Below, in pieces: positions 16,731 to 24,981 of a stretch of 64,000 nt of DNA; position 1 is the stretch's first letter; the number at the start of each line of letters is the position of its first letter. The notes below the pieces were generated by a model. The model ran no database searches. It was not told where the DNA came from and worked only from the letters and a program-made list of their open reading frames with translations. A program made the translations under genes and the position numbers. Source of the stretch: an uncultured Alphaproteobacteria bacterium (GTDB taxonomy: Bacteria; Pseudomonadota; Alphaproteobacteria; Micavibrionales; Micavibrionaceae); the NCBI GenBank assembly GCA_937931645.1, contig CALHAR010000001.1:102110-166109 (forward strand). Direction: 5' to 3'.

Positions 16731-17228
16731 TTAAATAGCGCGTTGGTTAACGGCCTGTAACAAAATATCGTTTACTTTATTCTTACCAAGAACTTCTGCC
16801 GAGATACGGTTAAGACGTGCCTTTAATTCATCAACTTTAAGAACCCCACCTTTTAACGACGCCTTACGATTTAAAACACCATACATATCTTGGATATAAG
16901 CATCTTTCAAACGCGGCTTTAACTGCAGCACGTAATCTTCTTTTTCTACACTATCGACCTCCAAAGAAACAATCAGCGTCACCACTTGGCTAACACCATC
17001 TGAATCAATAATAGGTAGAATGATTGGCTCTATCTCAACAAAACGTAAATTCTTTGCTTCTTCTTTTGACGCTTTGGCTGCTTTATCACGTTTGACTTTA
17101 TCTTTTAACGCCGTTGCTTTTTCATTCCCAAGCGAAGCAATAGCCTGCTTCTGAAAGAAGAAATATCCCCCAGCCCCGCCAGCGCCCGCCAGAACAACTG
17201 CCAATAATAATATCATTACGTATTTCAT
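16731..17228 (-). CDS. fliL: Flagellar basal-body-associated protein FliL
   Basis: 165 residues. An N-terminal membrane anchor (3-26) precedes a charged linker (DKVKRDKAAKASKEEAKN) and a periplasmic SPFH-like FliL domain with EPIILPIIDSDG, TLIVSLEV, and LKPRLKDAYIQDMYGVL. FliL surrounds the MotAB stator and aids torque or stator stability. The rest of the flagellar gene set is not adjacent; motA-motB are 9 kb away. It converges with bamE. Confidence 0.85.
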   Translation of the reverse strand: MKYVMILLLAVVLAGAGGAGGYFFFQKQAIASLGNEKATALKDKVKRDKAAKASKEEAKNLRFVEIEPIILPIIDSDGVSQVVTLIVSLEVDSVEKEDYVLQLKPRLKDAYIQDMYGVLNRKASLKGGVLKVDELKARLNRISAEVLGKNKVNDILLQAVNQRAI

Positions 17229-17378
17229 AATTCATTCATTTCTACTGAAAAGCGAAATGCCCCAAAAATATAATTGCCCCTAATTACCTTATAAATATAT
17301 CTCAAAAAGGTTAATAAAAGGTTTTTTTTATAGGGGTAACCCCCTGAAAATACATACTATTGTGTATAAATTAGGAAA

Positions 17379-17882
17379 TTAAGTACGGACAGTTTTACGG
17401 ATAGAATCAAGCAAAGCGTTGACTAACTTTGCCTCACCCGCGTCATAAAACGCATGGGAAACATGGAGATAATCTGAAATTATTACTGGATAATCAATGA
17501 CTTGGAGGGTCATTAGCTCAAATGCACCACAAAGAAAGATAGCCTGTAACAAAGGTTCTGTTTTTTGGGTGTTACCGCCCTTTTCTCCCCGATTAAGAAT
17601 AACCATCTCATTTAGCTGTTCTTGATGCTCAGCCACGCCGCGAACGACAAGCGAGTAATGATCATGGTCTGGTGTGACCATTTCATCACCATCGGCGTCA
17701 ATGCCAGAGCGATGCTCTAAAAACTCCTTAATAGCCGTTTCTGCATCTTGGTCATTTTTATGCATTTGATAAACCGTCTGTACCGCCATTAATCGGGCGG
17801 CACTGTTACGTGCTTTTTGCGAGCCTGTTTTAGCATTAGGCTTGTCTGTATTTTGCGGACGGTTCATCTTTTTTATTATCAT
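17379..17882 (-). CDS. nusB: Transcription antitermination protein NusB
   Basis: 167 residues. NusB binds boxA RNA with S10 and supports rRNA antitermination. Typical segments are KARNSAARLMAVQTVYQMH at the N-terminus, EPLLQAIFLCGAFELM and the C-terminal YPVIISDYLHVSHAFYDAGEAKLVNALLD. A second ATG five codons in (17867) is an equally good start. It follows ribH by seven bases, the classic ribH-nusB pair, so FMN control of ribH may also reach nusB. Confidence 0.93.
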   Translation of the reverse strand: MIIKKMNRPQNTDKPNAKTGSQKARNSAARLMAVQTVYQMHKNDQDAETAIKEFLEHRSGIDADGDEMVTPDHDHYSLVVRGVAEHQEQLNEMVILNRGEKGGNTQKTEPLLQAIFLCGAFELMTLQVIDYPVIISDYLHVSHAFYDAGEAKLVNALLDSIRKTVRT

Positions 17883-17889
17883 TTCTTTA

Positions 17890-18378
17890 TTAAGCGGCTT
17901 TATTGACTACCGCGAAAGCACTCATGTTTTCAAGTGTTTTCACGCAAGCTTCGGCAGCTTCCTTCCCCTTAACCGTAAAATGATCAAAGAAAAACTTATG
18001 ATGTTCTTCTTTATCATGAAAATTAAGAGGTGTTAAAACCACTGATAATATAGGAACACCCGTATCCAATTGCACCCGCATCATTCCATCAAGTACTGCA
18101 TGGTTCACATATTCATGATGATAAATGCCACCATTAATAATAAAGCCACAGGCAACAATGATATCATACCGCCCTGTTTCAGCGAGTTTTTTCGCCTGCA
18201 ATGGAATTTCGAGTGATCCAGGCACATCATAAATATCGATCTGATTAGATGGCAACCCCGCCTCTTCCATGTCAGCAATAAAGGCTTTACGTCCTTCAGC
18301 CACGATATCGGCGTGCCAACCTGCCTGAATAAACGCAATTTTCTGAGTTTTTAGTGATAAGCTTAAAGTCTGATTCAT
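17890..18378 (-). CDS. ribH: 6,7-dimethyl-8-ribityllumazine synthase, type II (RibH2-like)
   Basis: 162 residues from 18378, chosen over 18396 because an AAAGG ribosome site sits between the two ATGs. It condenses the ribityl-uracil with dihydroxybutanone phosphate to make the direct riboflavin precursor. The sequence follows the decameric type II enzymes of Brucella and rhizobia: IAFIQAGWHADIV, FIINGGIYHHEYV, and LTPLNFHDKEEHHKFFFDHF. It lacks the GAVIRGET-type segment of the usual RibH. An FMN riboswitch lies in its leader (18557-18694). It therefore combines the type II gene and its riboswitch with the ribD-ribE-nusB neighbourhood normally occupied by type I ribH. Confidence 0.93.
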   Translation of the reverse strand: MNQTLSLSLKTQKIAFIQAGWHADIVAEGRKAFIADMEEAGLPSNQIDIYDVPGSLEIPLQAKKLAETGRYDIIVACGFIINGGIYHHEYVNHAVLDGMMRVQLDTGVPILSVVLTPLNFHDKEEHHKFFFDHFTVKGKEAAEACVKTLENMSAFAVVNKAA

Positions 18379-18431
18379 TGTTTTTCCTTTCATCATTTAA
18401 CAACATGAATCAGGGCATGATTTTTTAAAGA

Positions 18432-18460
18432 GCCGTCATATCGGCAAGCCGAAGGACGCT
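18432..18460. repeat. Short hairpin repeat (GCCGTCAT family), copy 2
   Basis: GCCGTCATATCGGCAAGCCG followed by AAGGACGCT. Compared with copy 1 (15583-15611) the stem has changed from CCCGC/GCGGG to TCGGC/GCCGA, keeping every pair, while the flanks are identical. Confidence 0.7.
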
Positions 18461-18515
18461 TCGATAAAGTACACCCTTACACATGACATGTAAAAATACA
18501 CTCATTACAAAGAAT

Positions 18516-18539
18516 CCGCGTAGCGCGTTTACGCGCCTG
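18516..18539. repeat. GCGCGT-AA-ACGCGC hairpin repeat, inverted copy
   Basis: Reverse complement of the 7472 and 7776 copies over the hairpin CAGGCGCGTAAACGCGCTAC. It lies in the ribH leader, 17 bases beyond the FMN aptamer. Confidence 0.7.
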
Positions 18540-18556
18540 AGCGGTCTTTAAAAAAC

Positions 18557-18694
18557 ATTCTCTTTCATCCGGACTTTAACCGTCGGCTGTAGGTTTTCAC
18601 TACATCTGCTAGACCTTCACACATGTGAAGCGCTCGTGGGCTCATAAATAAATTTATTTACCACCGGTAGGGAATTACACCCTGCCCTGAGAAC
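18557..18694 (-). promoter_or_regulatory. FMN riboswitch (RFN element) in the ribH leader
   Basis: On the minus strand the conserved RFN blocks appear in order: closing stem GTTCTC, CAGGGCAGGGTGTAATTCCC, ACCGGTGGT, GAGCCCACGAGCG, GGTCTAGCAGATGTAGTG, CAGCCGACGGT, AAAGTCCGGATG, and closing stem GAGAAT. It begins 20 bases after the ribE stop and ends about 180 bases before ribH. It should repress ribH (and perhaps nusB) when FMN is plentiful; ribD and ribE lie upstream of it and escape direct control. Confidence 0.95.
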
Positions 18695-18713
18695 TATCAC
18701 ATTTATAAGAAAT

Positions 18714-19319
18714 TTAAGCGTTATATGCAAGGGCGCGTTGGACATAGCGGGCGAGCATATCAATCTCTAAATGAACCTTATCGCCGATCTTAATGACGCC
18801 TAACGTTGTATTATCCCACGTATGAGGAATAATATTAACGCCAAATGTCGTACCCTCAGATATTATAGAAACCTCATTCACGGTCAGCGATATCCCGTCC
18901 AACGTCACCGATCCCTTTGGGGCAATGAAACCACCCAGCTCTTTAGGTACCTCAAACGTTAAACGATGAGAATCTCCCTCTTTATTAAGCGCGGTTAATG
19001 TCGCAAGCCCATCAACATGACCAGAAACAATATGGCCGCCAAGCTCATCACCCATTTTAAGCGCTTGTTCAAGGTTAATTTTTGTTCCCTCACTCCATGC
19101 ACTAATGTTGGTTTTTGATAGACTTTCCGCCGACACCTCAACAAAGAAAACATCACCTTGTTTTTCAACAACAGTCAAACAACACCCTGCACAAGCGATA
19201 GAGGCGCCTATATCTGTTTTGGATAAATCAAACTTTGTTTGAATACCCAAACGCGTATCGCCGCCTTCATTTTGAACCGAAGAAATTATACCTATATCTG
19301 TGATAATACCTGTAAACAT
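18714..19319 (-). CDS. ribE: Riboflavin synthase, alpha chain
   Basis: 201 residues with two tandem lumazine-binding domains. The first starts MFTGIITDIG and contains GASIACAGCCLTV; the second contains GSVTLDGISLTVNEV. GHIVSGHVDG is the conserved histidine segment between them. It dismutates two lumazines to riboflavin. It follows ribD by nine bases and ends directly in front of the FMN riboswitch. Confidence 0.95.
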   Translation of the reverse strand: MFTGIITDIGIISSVQNEGGDTRLGIQTKFDLSKTDIGASIACAGCCLTVVEKQGDVFFVEVSAESLSKTNISAWSEGTKINLEQALKMGDELGGHIVSGHVDGLATLTALNKEGDSHRLTFEVPKELGGFIAPKGSVTLDGISLTVNEVSIISEGTTFGVNIIPHTWDNTTLGVIKIGDKVHLEIDMLARYVQRALAYNA

Positions 19320-19328
19320 AATTCAACT

Positions 19329-20330
19329 TTATTCCATCACCTTAAAAATATCTAGTGTGTCTTTACCAAGCCTCATTTGTTCGGCGTGCCTTAGGTTAGT
19401 TTCACTCTCTATATCGTTAATATTGAAGCAAGATATAGCGTTTAAGCCATTATCAGGCATGGAGTGCGGTGCTTTAAACCAATAAAACTGGTCATAAAGA
19501 TTTTCTTTTAGAAATGCACTGACCATTCCTGCTCCACCCTCTACAAGAAGGCGAGTTATACCTTGCGCGCTTAGATCACTCATCGCTTCACGTAGGTTAG
19601 AAGTGGTTATAATGAGGGGATCATTTTCAAAAACTTTCTCAGTCCCTGTCAGGCGTTGATTACGGTCAAATACAATTATTTTTGAACGATGCTCCACACC
19701 ATTAAGGCGAGTCGTCAAAGATGGGTTATCAATAAGAACCGTATTCACACCAACCGCAATTGCATCATGTTGCGCACGAATTAAATGCGCACGAGCGCGC
19801 GCCAACTCACCCGTAATCCATTTTGAGTTCCCTTGTGCATCTGCAATTTTACCGTTCACGCTCGTCGCTGTTTTTAAAGAAATAAACGGCCGTTTTTCGC
19901 TATGGCGGTAAAAGAAGCCTTTGTTAACCTCATAGGCTTGGTCTTCACAAAGACCAACTTCAACATCAATTCCCGCTTTTACCAACATCGCCACACCCTG
20001 CCCTGCGACACGTTCATCTGTATCAATGATGGCAACAAAAACTTTTTTGACGCCTGCCTTTACCAATGCATCCACACAAGGAGGCGTTTTCCCTTGATGC
20101 GCGCATGGCTCCAGCGTGACGTAAGCGATCGCACCTTGAGCATTACTCCCCGCCATATCCAGCGCAATAGTTTCCGCATGTGGCCTGCCGCCCGTTGCCG
20201 TACGTCCACGGCCAATAACATGGTTATCTTTTACAATTACACACCCAACAGTTGGATTGGGTGCAGTACGCCCTAAGCCCTGCCGTGCCAAGTTAAGCGC
20301 AGATTTCATATGGTGAGTATGTTTAGTCAT
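19329..20330 (-). CDS. ribD: Bifunctional pyrimidine deaminase/reductase RibD
   Basis: 333 residues. The N-terminal deaminase has the zinc site HAE and PCAHQGKTPPC. The C-terminal reductase (from about residue 145) has FISLKTATSVNGKIA, GVNTVLIDNPSLTTR and LLVEGGAGMVSAFL. It performs two successive steps of riboflavin synthesis on the ribosylamino-pyrimidine. It heads ribD-ribE; the space before its start carries an ACCACC-type repeat and the palindrome behind nrdR. Confidence 0.95.
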   Translation of the reverse strand: MTKHTHHMKSALNLARQGLGRTAPNPTVGCVIVKDNHVIGRGRTATGGRPHAETIALDMAGSNAQGAIAYVTLEPCAHQGKTPPCVDALVKAGVKKVFVAIIDTDERVAGQGVAMLVKAGIDVEVGLCEDQAYEVNKGFFYRHSEKRPFISLKTATSVNGKIADAQGNSKWITGELARARAHLIRAQHDAIAVGVNTVLIDNPSLTTRLNGVEHRSKIIVFDRNQRLTGTEKVFENDPLIITTSNLREAMSDLSAQGITRLLVEGGAGMVSAFLKENLYDQFYWFKAPHSMPDNGLNAISCFNINDIESETNLRHAEQMRLGKDTLDIFKVME

Positions 20331-20343
20331 TCAGGATGAGTTA

Positions 20344-20377
20344 ACCACCGAGATACAAAGACACCAAGAGTTTTTTT
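20344..20377. repeat. ACCACCRAGRYAC-type intergenic repeat, copy 1
   Basis: ACCACCGAGATACAAAGACA followed by CCAAGAGTTTTTTT. Related copies are at 23016-23050 and 31361-31393, each just upstream of a gene start and followed by a T-rich run. Confidence 0.55.
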
Positions 20378-20384
20378 ATTAAGC

Positions 20385-20470
20385 CGTCATTGCGAGGAAG
20401 CCGACAGGCTGACGCGGCAATCGATTTCAAGATTCTAGATTGCTTCGTCATTACATTCCTCGCAATGACG
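20385..20470. repeat. 86-bp palindromic repeat element behind nrdR
   Basis: Perfect 15-base terminal inverted repeats: CGTCATTGCGAGGAA (20385-20399) and TTCCTCGCAATGACG (20456-20470). A second inner inverted pair follows, GACGCGGCAATC against GATTGCTTCGTC. The element ends at the base before the nrdR stop codon, so it can fold as a long hairpin in the nrdR 3' end. This CGTCATTGCGAG type of palindrome is a known dispersed repeat in many proteobacteria. No transposase is present. Confidence 0.8.
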
Positions 20471-20974
20471 TTACGATTTTTTCTTTTTCTTAGAAGGCGT
20501 ATTCTTTGTCACATTTTTAGCCTGAAGATCCTGCACCTCTTGCAAGAAGTCATTAAAATCTTCAGGGTCACGAAAATCTTTATAAACAGACACAAAGCGA
20601 ATATAGCCAACCATATCCAAATTAATCAACGCCGACATTACCAACTCCCCAATATGGGACGCAGGGAATTCTTGTTCACCTGCACTTTCTAATTGACGTA
20701 CAATACCATTCACGGCTTTTTCAATTGTATCTTGAGTAACTGGACGTTTTTGAAGCGCAACCCGCATCGAGCGAATAATTTTATCACGATTAAAAGGTTG
20801 TACCTTACCATCTGATTTTACAACCGACATATCACGAAGCTGTATCCGCTCAAACGTTGTGAAACGACCTCCACATCCCGCGCAAGATCGACGACGACGG
20901 ATCGCCGCGTTATCATCCGCAGGACGGGAATCTTTTACTTGCGAATCATCACTCTGGCAAAACGGACACCGCAT
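20471..20974 (-). CDS. nrdR: Transcriptional repressor NrdR
   Basis: 167 residues. The zinc ribbon has Cys3, Cys6, Cys31 and Cys34. An ATP-cone follows (about 49-140: VVKSDGKVQPFNRDKIIRSM), then VYKDFRDPEDFNDFL and a lysine-rich tail (KKKKKS). It represses ribonucleotide reductase genes according to the ATP/dATP bound. It starts 11 bases after glyA, a common pairing. The stop codon abuts the 86-bp palindrome. Confidence 0.95.
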   Translation of the reverse strand: MRCPFCQSDDSQVKDSRPADDNAAIRRRRSCAGCGGRFTTFERIQLRDMSVVKSDGKVQPFNRDKIIRSMRVALQKRPVTQDTIEKAVNGIVRQLESAGEQEFPASHIGELVMSALINLDMVGYIRFVSVYKDFRDPEDFNDFLQEVQDLQAKNVTKNTPSKKKKKS

Positions 20975-20985
20975 TTTAAGGGGCC

Positions 20986-22293
20986 CTACTTATAAATCGG
21001 AAAACGTTCGCACAAAGCTTTCACTTTCGCTTTTACGCTGGCTTCAACCTTCGCGTTTCCTTCTGCGCCATTTGCAACCAAGCCATCAAGCACCTCAAGA
21101 ATAAGAGCGCCAATTTCTTTCCATTCAACCGCACCAAAGCCACGAGTTGTCCCCGCCGGTGTACCAAGACGAATACCAGACGTTACAAAAGGTTTTTCAG
21201 GATCATTAGGAACAGAGTTTTTGTTACAGGTAATCCCAGCATGTTCCAACGCCAAGTCTGCGGCTTTCCCTGTTATCCCCTTAGGGCGCAAATCAACCAG
21301 CATCATGTGACAATCCGTCGTGTCCGATACGATATCAAGACCACCAGTTTTCAATGTATCTGCCAGAATGCGCGCATTATCAACAACAGCCTTCGCATAA
21401 ATTTTAAAATCTGGTTGAAGAGCCTCACCAAAGGCAACGGCCTTAGCCGCAATCACGTGCTCCAATGGTCCGCCTTGCAAACCTGGGAAGATGGCAGAGT
21501 TCAATTTTTTCGCCAAGGCTTCATCATTCGTCATGATGGCTCCACCGCGTGGACCACGTAACGTTTTATGCGTTGTTGTTGTTGTAACATGAGCATGAGG
21601 GAATGGGTTAGGATAAACACCAGCAACAATTAAACCAGAGTAATGCGCAACATCACAGAACAAATAAGCATCAATTTTATCAGCAATTTCACGAAAACGT
21701 TTAAAGTCAATAACACGAGAATAAGCCGACGCGCCGGCAATAATCATTTTAGGCTTATGCTCCAGCGCAATTTTTTCAACTTCATCCATATCAATGATAC
21801 CATTATCATCAATACCGTAAGTCACGGCCTCAAACCATTTACCAGAGAAGTTGACAGGACAACCATGGGTTAAGTGACCGCCATGTGCCAAGTCCATGCC
21901 TAAATAAGTATCACCAGGCTGCAACAGCGCCATAAAAACACCTAGATTAGCATTCGCCCCAGAGTGCGGTTGAACATTGGCAAAACCACAGTCAAAAAGT
22001 TTACACAGACGCTCAATCGCAAGATTTTCAGTTTTATCAACCTGCTCACACCCTTGGTAATACCGTTTCCCCGGATATCCTTCAGCGTATTTATTTGTCA
22101 GCACAGACCCTTGCGCCTCAAGCACGGCTTTAGACACAATGTTCTCAGAAGCAATAAGCTCAATTTGATATTGCTGACGATCCGCCTCAGCATTAATTAT
22201 TTTTGATACGTCGGGATCAGTGGTCGCTAAATCTGCGGTAAAAAAATTATCGGGGGTCATATCTTCTACTTTCGTTGCTGTATTACTCATCAC
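20986..22293 (-). CDS. glyA: Serine hydroxymethyltransferase
   Basis: 435 residues, PLP-dependent. It converts serine and tetrahydrofolate to glycine and methylene-tetrahydrofolate. Signatures: [40 protein letters not shown], the PLP-lysine segment [14 protein letters not shown], and [19 protein letters not shown]. Either of two adjacent ATGs may be the start. It lies between rpiB and nrdR, all on the minus strand with short gaps. Confidence 0.97.
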   Translation of the reverse strand: MMSNTATKVEDMTPDNFFTADLATTDPDVSKIINAEADRQQYQIELIASENIVSKAVLEAQGSVLTNKYAEGYPGKRYYQGCEQVDKTENLAIERLCKLFDCGFANVQPHSGANANLGVFMALLQPGDTYLGMDLAHGGHLTHGCPVNFSGKWFEAVTYGIDDNGIIDMDEVEKIALEHKPKMIIAGASAYSRVIDFKRFREIADKIDAYLFCDVAHYSGLIVAGVYPNPFPHAHVTTTTTHKTLRGPRGGAIMTNDEALAKKLNSAIFPGLQGGPLEHVIAAKAVAFGEALQPDFKIYAKAVVDNARILADTLKTGGLDIVSDTTDCHMMLVDLRPKGITGKAADLALEHAGITCNKNSVPNDPEKPFVTSGIRLGTPAGTTRGFGAVEWKEIGALILEVLDGLVANGAEGNAKVEASVKAKVKALCERFPIYK

Positions 22294-22322
22294 TCTACTC
22301 CTTCGCTTTACTGGGGTTGGTT

Positions 22323-22757
22323 TTACTGGGTTTCGCTTAATTTATTAACGCGGCGTTCATGGCGTCCACCTTCAAATTCAGTTTCTAAAAATGTTTTTAC
22401 AATATCAAGCGCGACCTCAGTCCCAATTAAACGTTGCCCCAAACATAGGACATTGGCGTCATTATGCTCACGCGTTAGGCGCGCCATTGTTGTATCTGTA
22501 CACATGGCCGCACGAACTTTAGGGTGGCGGTTGGCCGCAATACCAATCCCGATTCCCGTTCCACAAACGGCGATACCAAACTCAGCCTCGCCTTCGGCAA
22601 CAGCTTGCGCCACGGCATAGCCAAATTCTGGGTAATCAACGGATGTTTTTGCGTTATTTGTGCCTAAATCAATCCATTTAATTTTGAAGGAATCCTTGAT
22701 AAATTCTTTTAATTCGTAACCTCCATGGTCACTGGCGATGGCAACTATTGGTTTCAT
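22323..22757 (-). CDS. rpiB: Ribose-5-phosphate isomerase B
   Basis: 144 residues of the RpiB/LacAB family: [12 protein letters not shown] at the N-terminus, the catalytic Cys in [17 protein letters not shown], and [18 protein letters not shown]. It interconverts ribose 5-phosphate and ribulose 5-phosphate; ribulose 5-phosphate also feeds riboflavin synthesis, which is encoded just downstream. It is 29 bases ahead of glyA. Confidence 0.95.
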   Translation of the reverse strand: MKPIVAIASDHGGYELKEFIKDSFKIKWIDLGTNNAKTSVDYPEFGYAVAQAVAEGEAEFGIAVCGTGIGIGIAANRHPKVRAAMCTDTTMARLTREHNDANVLCLGQRLIGTEVALDIVKTFLETEFEGGRHERRVNKLSETQ

Positions 22758-22797
22758 GGGTTTTTTATAGGGTTTTAGCCGCTTGCAGGCAATAAAA

Positions 22798-23004
22798 TTA
22801 TTGAATTATGGCTTTTTTCTTGAGGACATATTCTAAACGCTTGAGGGCATTGAGTTTCAGGGTTTCCTCACTCGCCGTTTTTGGTCCTTGTATGGATATT
22901 TCCGTTAAGGTCGCCACATCCATAGCCGTAACCTTCACCAATGACCCCACTGGGAAAAATTCAACAATGATTTCACGGTTTTTTAAAGAATCTGCAATAT
23001 TCAT
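22798..23004 (-). CDS. Small DUF6898-like protein
   Basis: 68 residues: VEFFPVGSLVKVTAMDVATLTEIS, then a GPKTASEETLKLNALKRLEYVL helix. I recall this pattern as the alphaproteobacterial DUF6898 family, which often lies beside rpiB; the family has no assigned function. No signal peptide. It precedes rpiB by 40 bases on the same strand. Confidence 0.65.
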   Translation of the reverse strand: MNIADSLKNREIIVEFFPVGSLVKVTAMDVATLTEISIQGPKTASEETLKLNALKRLEYVLKKKAIIQ

Positions 23005-23015
23005 GAGTGGTTTTT

Positions 23016-23050
23016 ACCACCAAGGCACTAAGACACCAAGATTTTTATTA
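23016..23050. repeat. ACCACCAAGGCAC-type intergenic repeat, copy 2
   Basis: ACCACCAAGGCACTAAGACA followed by CCAAGATTTTTATTA. It matches the 20344 copy with few changes and lies between the DUF6898-like gene and the gcdH leader. Confidence 0.55.
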
Positions 23051-23185
23051 TTTCATTCATACTCACATGGTATAATAGAATTAAGATATCCGACGTTGTT
23101 TCATTTTTACTAGCCACAAACAACGACGAAGGTTTTAACCTTTTAGGTGCGACGTAACGCCCTTAAAACAAAAAAGGAAGCAACG

Positions 23186-24358
23186 ATGCGTGCAGAATTC
23201 GACTGGAAAGATCCTTTATTACTCAATGAATGCTTAAGCGACGAAGATCGTATGATACGCGATACTGCGTATAACTTCGCGCAGAACGAGCTGCTCCCTG
23301 GTATTATCGAGGCCAACCGTCATGAAACATTTGATCCCAATGTGATGAAACAGATGGGATCTATGGGGTTACTAGGCGCAACGTTAAAAGGGTATGACTG
23401 CCCTGGTGTGTCCTATACCGCCTATGGCCTTATTGCCAGAGAGATGGAGCGCGTTGATTCTGGCTATCGTTCCGCGCTTTCCGTTCAGTCCTCATTAGTG
23501 ATGTATCCTATTTATACGTTCGGTAGTGATGCACAAAAAGAAAAATGGTTACCGGGTTTAGCCAGTGGTGAGTTAATTGGCTGTTTTGGATTGACAGAGC
23601 CTGATGGTGGTTCTGACCCCTCGGCGATGATTACCCGCGCCAAATCCACAAAAGGCGGCTATAAAATATCAGGCGCAAAACAATGGATTACAAACTCCCC
23701 CATTGCCGATGTCTTTGTTGTTTGGGCAAAAGATGATGACGGAAAAATCGGTGGCTTCTTACTTGAAAAAAATATGGAAGGATTAGATGTCCCCAAAATT
23801 GACGGTAAGTTTAGCTTACGCGCCTCTATCACTGGCGGCATTAGCATGGATGAGGTTTTTGTTCCTGAAGAAAACCGCCTGCCCGAAGCAACAAGTTTAA
23901 AAGCGCCGTTCATGTGTCTAAACTCCGCCCGATATGGAATTAGTTGGGGCGTGATGGGCGCAGCCGAAGCATGCTGGCACGTTGCACGTGAGTACACGAT
24001 GGAACGTGAAGTTTACGGTAAGCCCCTCGCCGGTCATCAATTGATACAAAAGAAGCTAGCCGATATGCAAACCGAAATTACATTGGGCTTAACTGCCGCT
24101 TTACGTCTTGGGCAATTAAAAGATGAGGGCCGCGCTCCACCCGAAGCTATTAGCTTAATGAAGCGTAATAATTGTGGCAAAGCCTTAGACATTGCACGGA
24201 CATGTCGTGACATGTTGGGCGGTAATGGAATATCAGACGAGTATCATGTTATTCGTCACATGATGAACTTAGAAGCAGTGAACACCTATGAAGGCACGCA
24301 CGATATTCATGCGCTTATATTAGGGCGCGCCCAGACGGGAATCGCGGCGTTTGAATAA
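23186..24358 (+). CDS. gcdH: Glutaryl-CoA dehydrogenase-type acyl-CoA dehydrogenase
   Basis: 390 residues from 23186, where an AAGGAAG ribosome site lies at correct spacing; the longer reading from 23147 has none. FAD enzyme of lysine and tryptophan breakdown, converting glutaryl-CoA to crotonyl-CoA. Signatures: [31 protein letters not shown], and the C-terminal [20 protein letters not shown] with the catalytic Glu and the GcdH-type ending. It is a lone plus-strand gene between minus-strand neighbours. Assignment to GcdH rather than another acyl-CoA dehydrogenase rests on the overall pattern. Confidence 0.88.
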   Translation: MRAEFDWKDPLLLNECLSDEDRMIRDTAYNFAQNELLPGIIEANRHETFDPNVMKQMGSMGLLGATLKGYDCPGVSYTAYGLIAREMERVDSGYRSALSVQSSLVMYPIYTFGSDAQKEKWLPGLASGELIGCFGLTEPDGGSDPSAMITRAKSTKGGYKISGAKQWITNSPIADVFVVWAKDDDGKIGGFLLEKNMEGLDVPKIDGKFSLRASITGGISMDEVFVPEENRLPEATSLKAPFMCLNSARYGISWGVMGAAEACWHVAREYTMEREVYGKPLAGHQLIQKKLADMQTEITLGLTAALRLGQLKDEGRAPPEAISLMKRNNCGKALDIARTCRDMLGGNGISDEYHVIRHMMNLEAVNTYEGTHDIHALILGRAQTGIAAFE

Positions 24359-24385
24359 TATATGCTTACTCAATGAATAAGACTT

Positions 24386-24856
24386 TTAATCTTCGCCATT
24401 GGTCATAGCCGAAAATTGCGTTTGAGCATTCCAAAAACGTTCGATGTTTTGAAGTGTTTGGATAGTCTCTTTCAAGGTTTCAGGTGTCAGCTTTGTCCCT
24501 TCCAGTTTCTCTTCATGGCGGGTAAACATCGCATTTAGAATGGCATATAGCTCTTTTCCTTTATCAGACAGCTTCACACGGATGGAGCGTTTATCATGTA
24601 CCGAACGTTCTTGCTCAATATAGCCGTTCTCACTCATCTTCTTTACATTATAAGAAACATTAGAGCCAAGGTAATAACCACGCAGGGTTAATTCCCCCAC
24701 TGTCATATTTTCATGGCCTATATTATAGAGGATCATCGCTTGTACATTATTGATATCTTGGACATCTTTACGATCAAGCTCAATCTTTACCACGTCTAAG
24801 AAATAACGGTGGAGGCGTTCAATCATTTGTATGGATTCAAAGTATGGTGTGGACAA
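24386..24856 (-). CDS. ldtR: MarR-family regulator, LdtR type
   Basis: 156 residues. A winged-helix MarR protein whose sequence (SIQMIERLHRYFLDVVKIEL, DINNVQAMILYNIG, TVGELTLRGYYLGSNVSYNV) matches LdtR of Liberibacter and Sinorhizobium. There it activates an L,D-transpeptidase gene and stress functions. A peptidoglycan L,D-transpeptidase gene is in this window at 37111; regulation of it here is inference. It is divergent from hemB. Confidence 0.85.
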   Translation of the reverse strand: MSTPYFESIQMIERLHRYFLDVVKIELDRKDVQDINNVQAMILYNIGHENMTVGELTLRGYYLGSNVSYNVKKMSENGYIEQERSVHDKRSIRVKLSDKGKELYAILNAMFTRHEEKLEGTKLTPETLKETIQTLQNIERFWNAQTQFSAMTNGED

Positions 24857-24981
24857 AGCCGTTCTCCCTTATAAATTCTATGTATATGATGTCAGACAAA
24901 AAGATGATTTACAATCCCTATACAATATAATAAAGACTAAGTATTAAATGCTTTTTAACATTACATAAAACACAATATATT

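Larger units (their letters stand above)
18397..18556. other. Leader segment between the FMN riboswitch and ribH
   Basis: About 160 bases with no ORF. It holds one copy each of two dispersed hairpin repeats (18432-18460 and 18516-18539) between the aptamer and the ribH ribosome site. Any expression platform must lie here, but I cannot assign a terminator or anti-Shine-Dalgarno helix with confidence. Confidence 0.55.

Noticed and set aside
17333..17344. GGGGTAACCCC hairpin near a poly-T run, as a terminator
   Set aside because: The T-run lies on the wrong side for transcripts coming from nusB, and the stem is only four bases.
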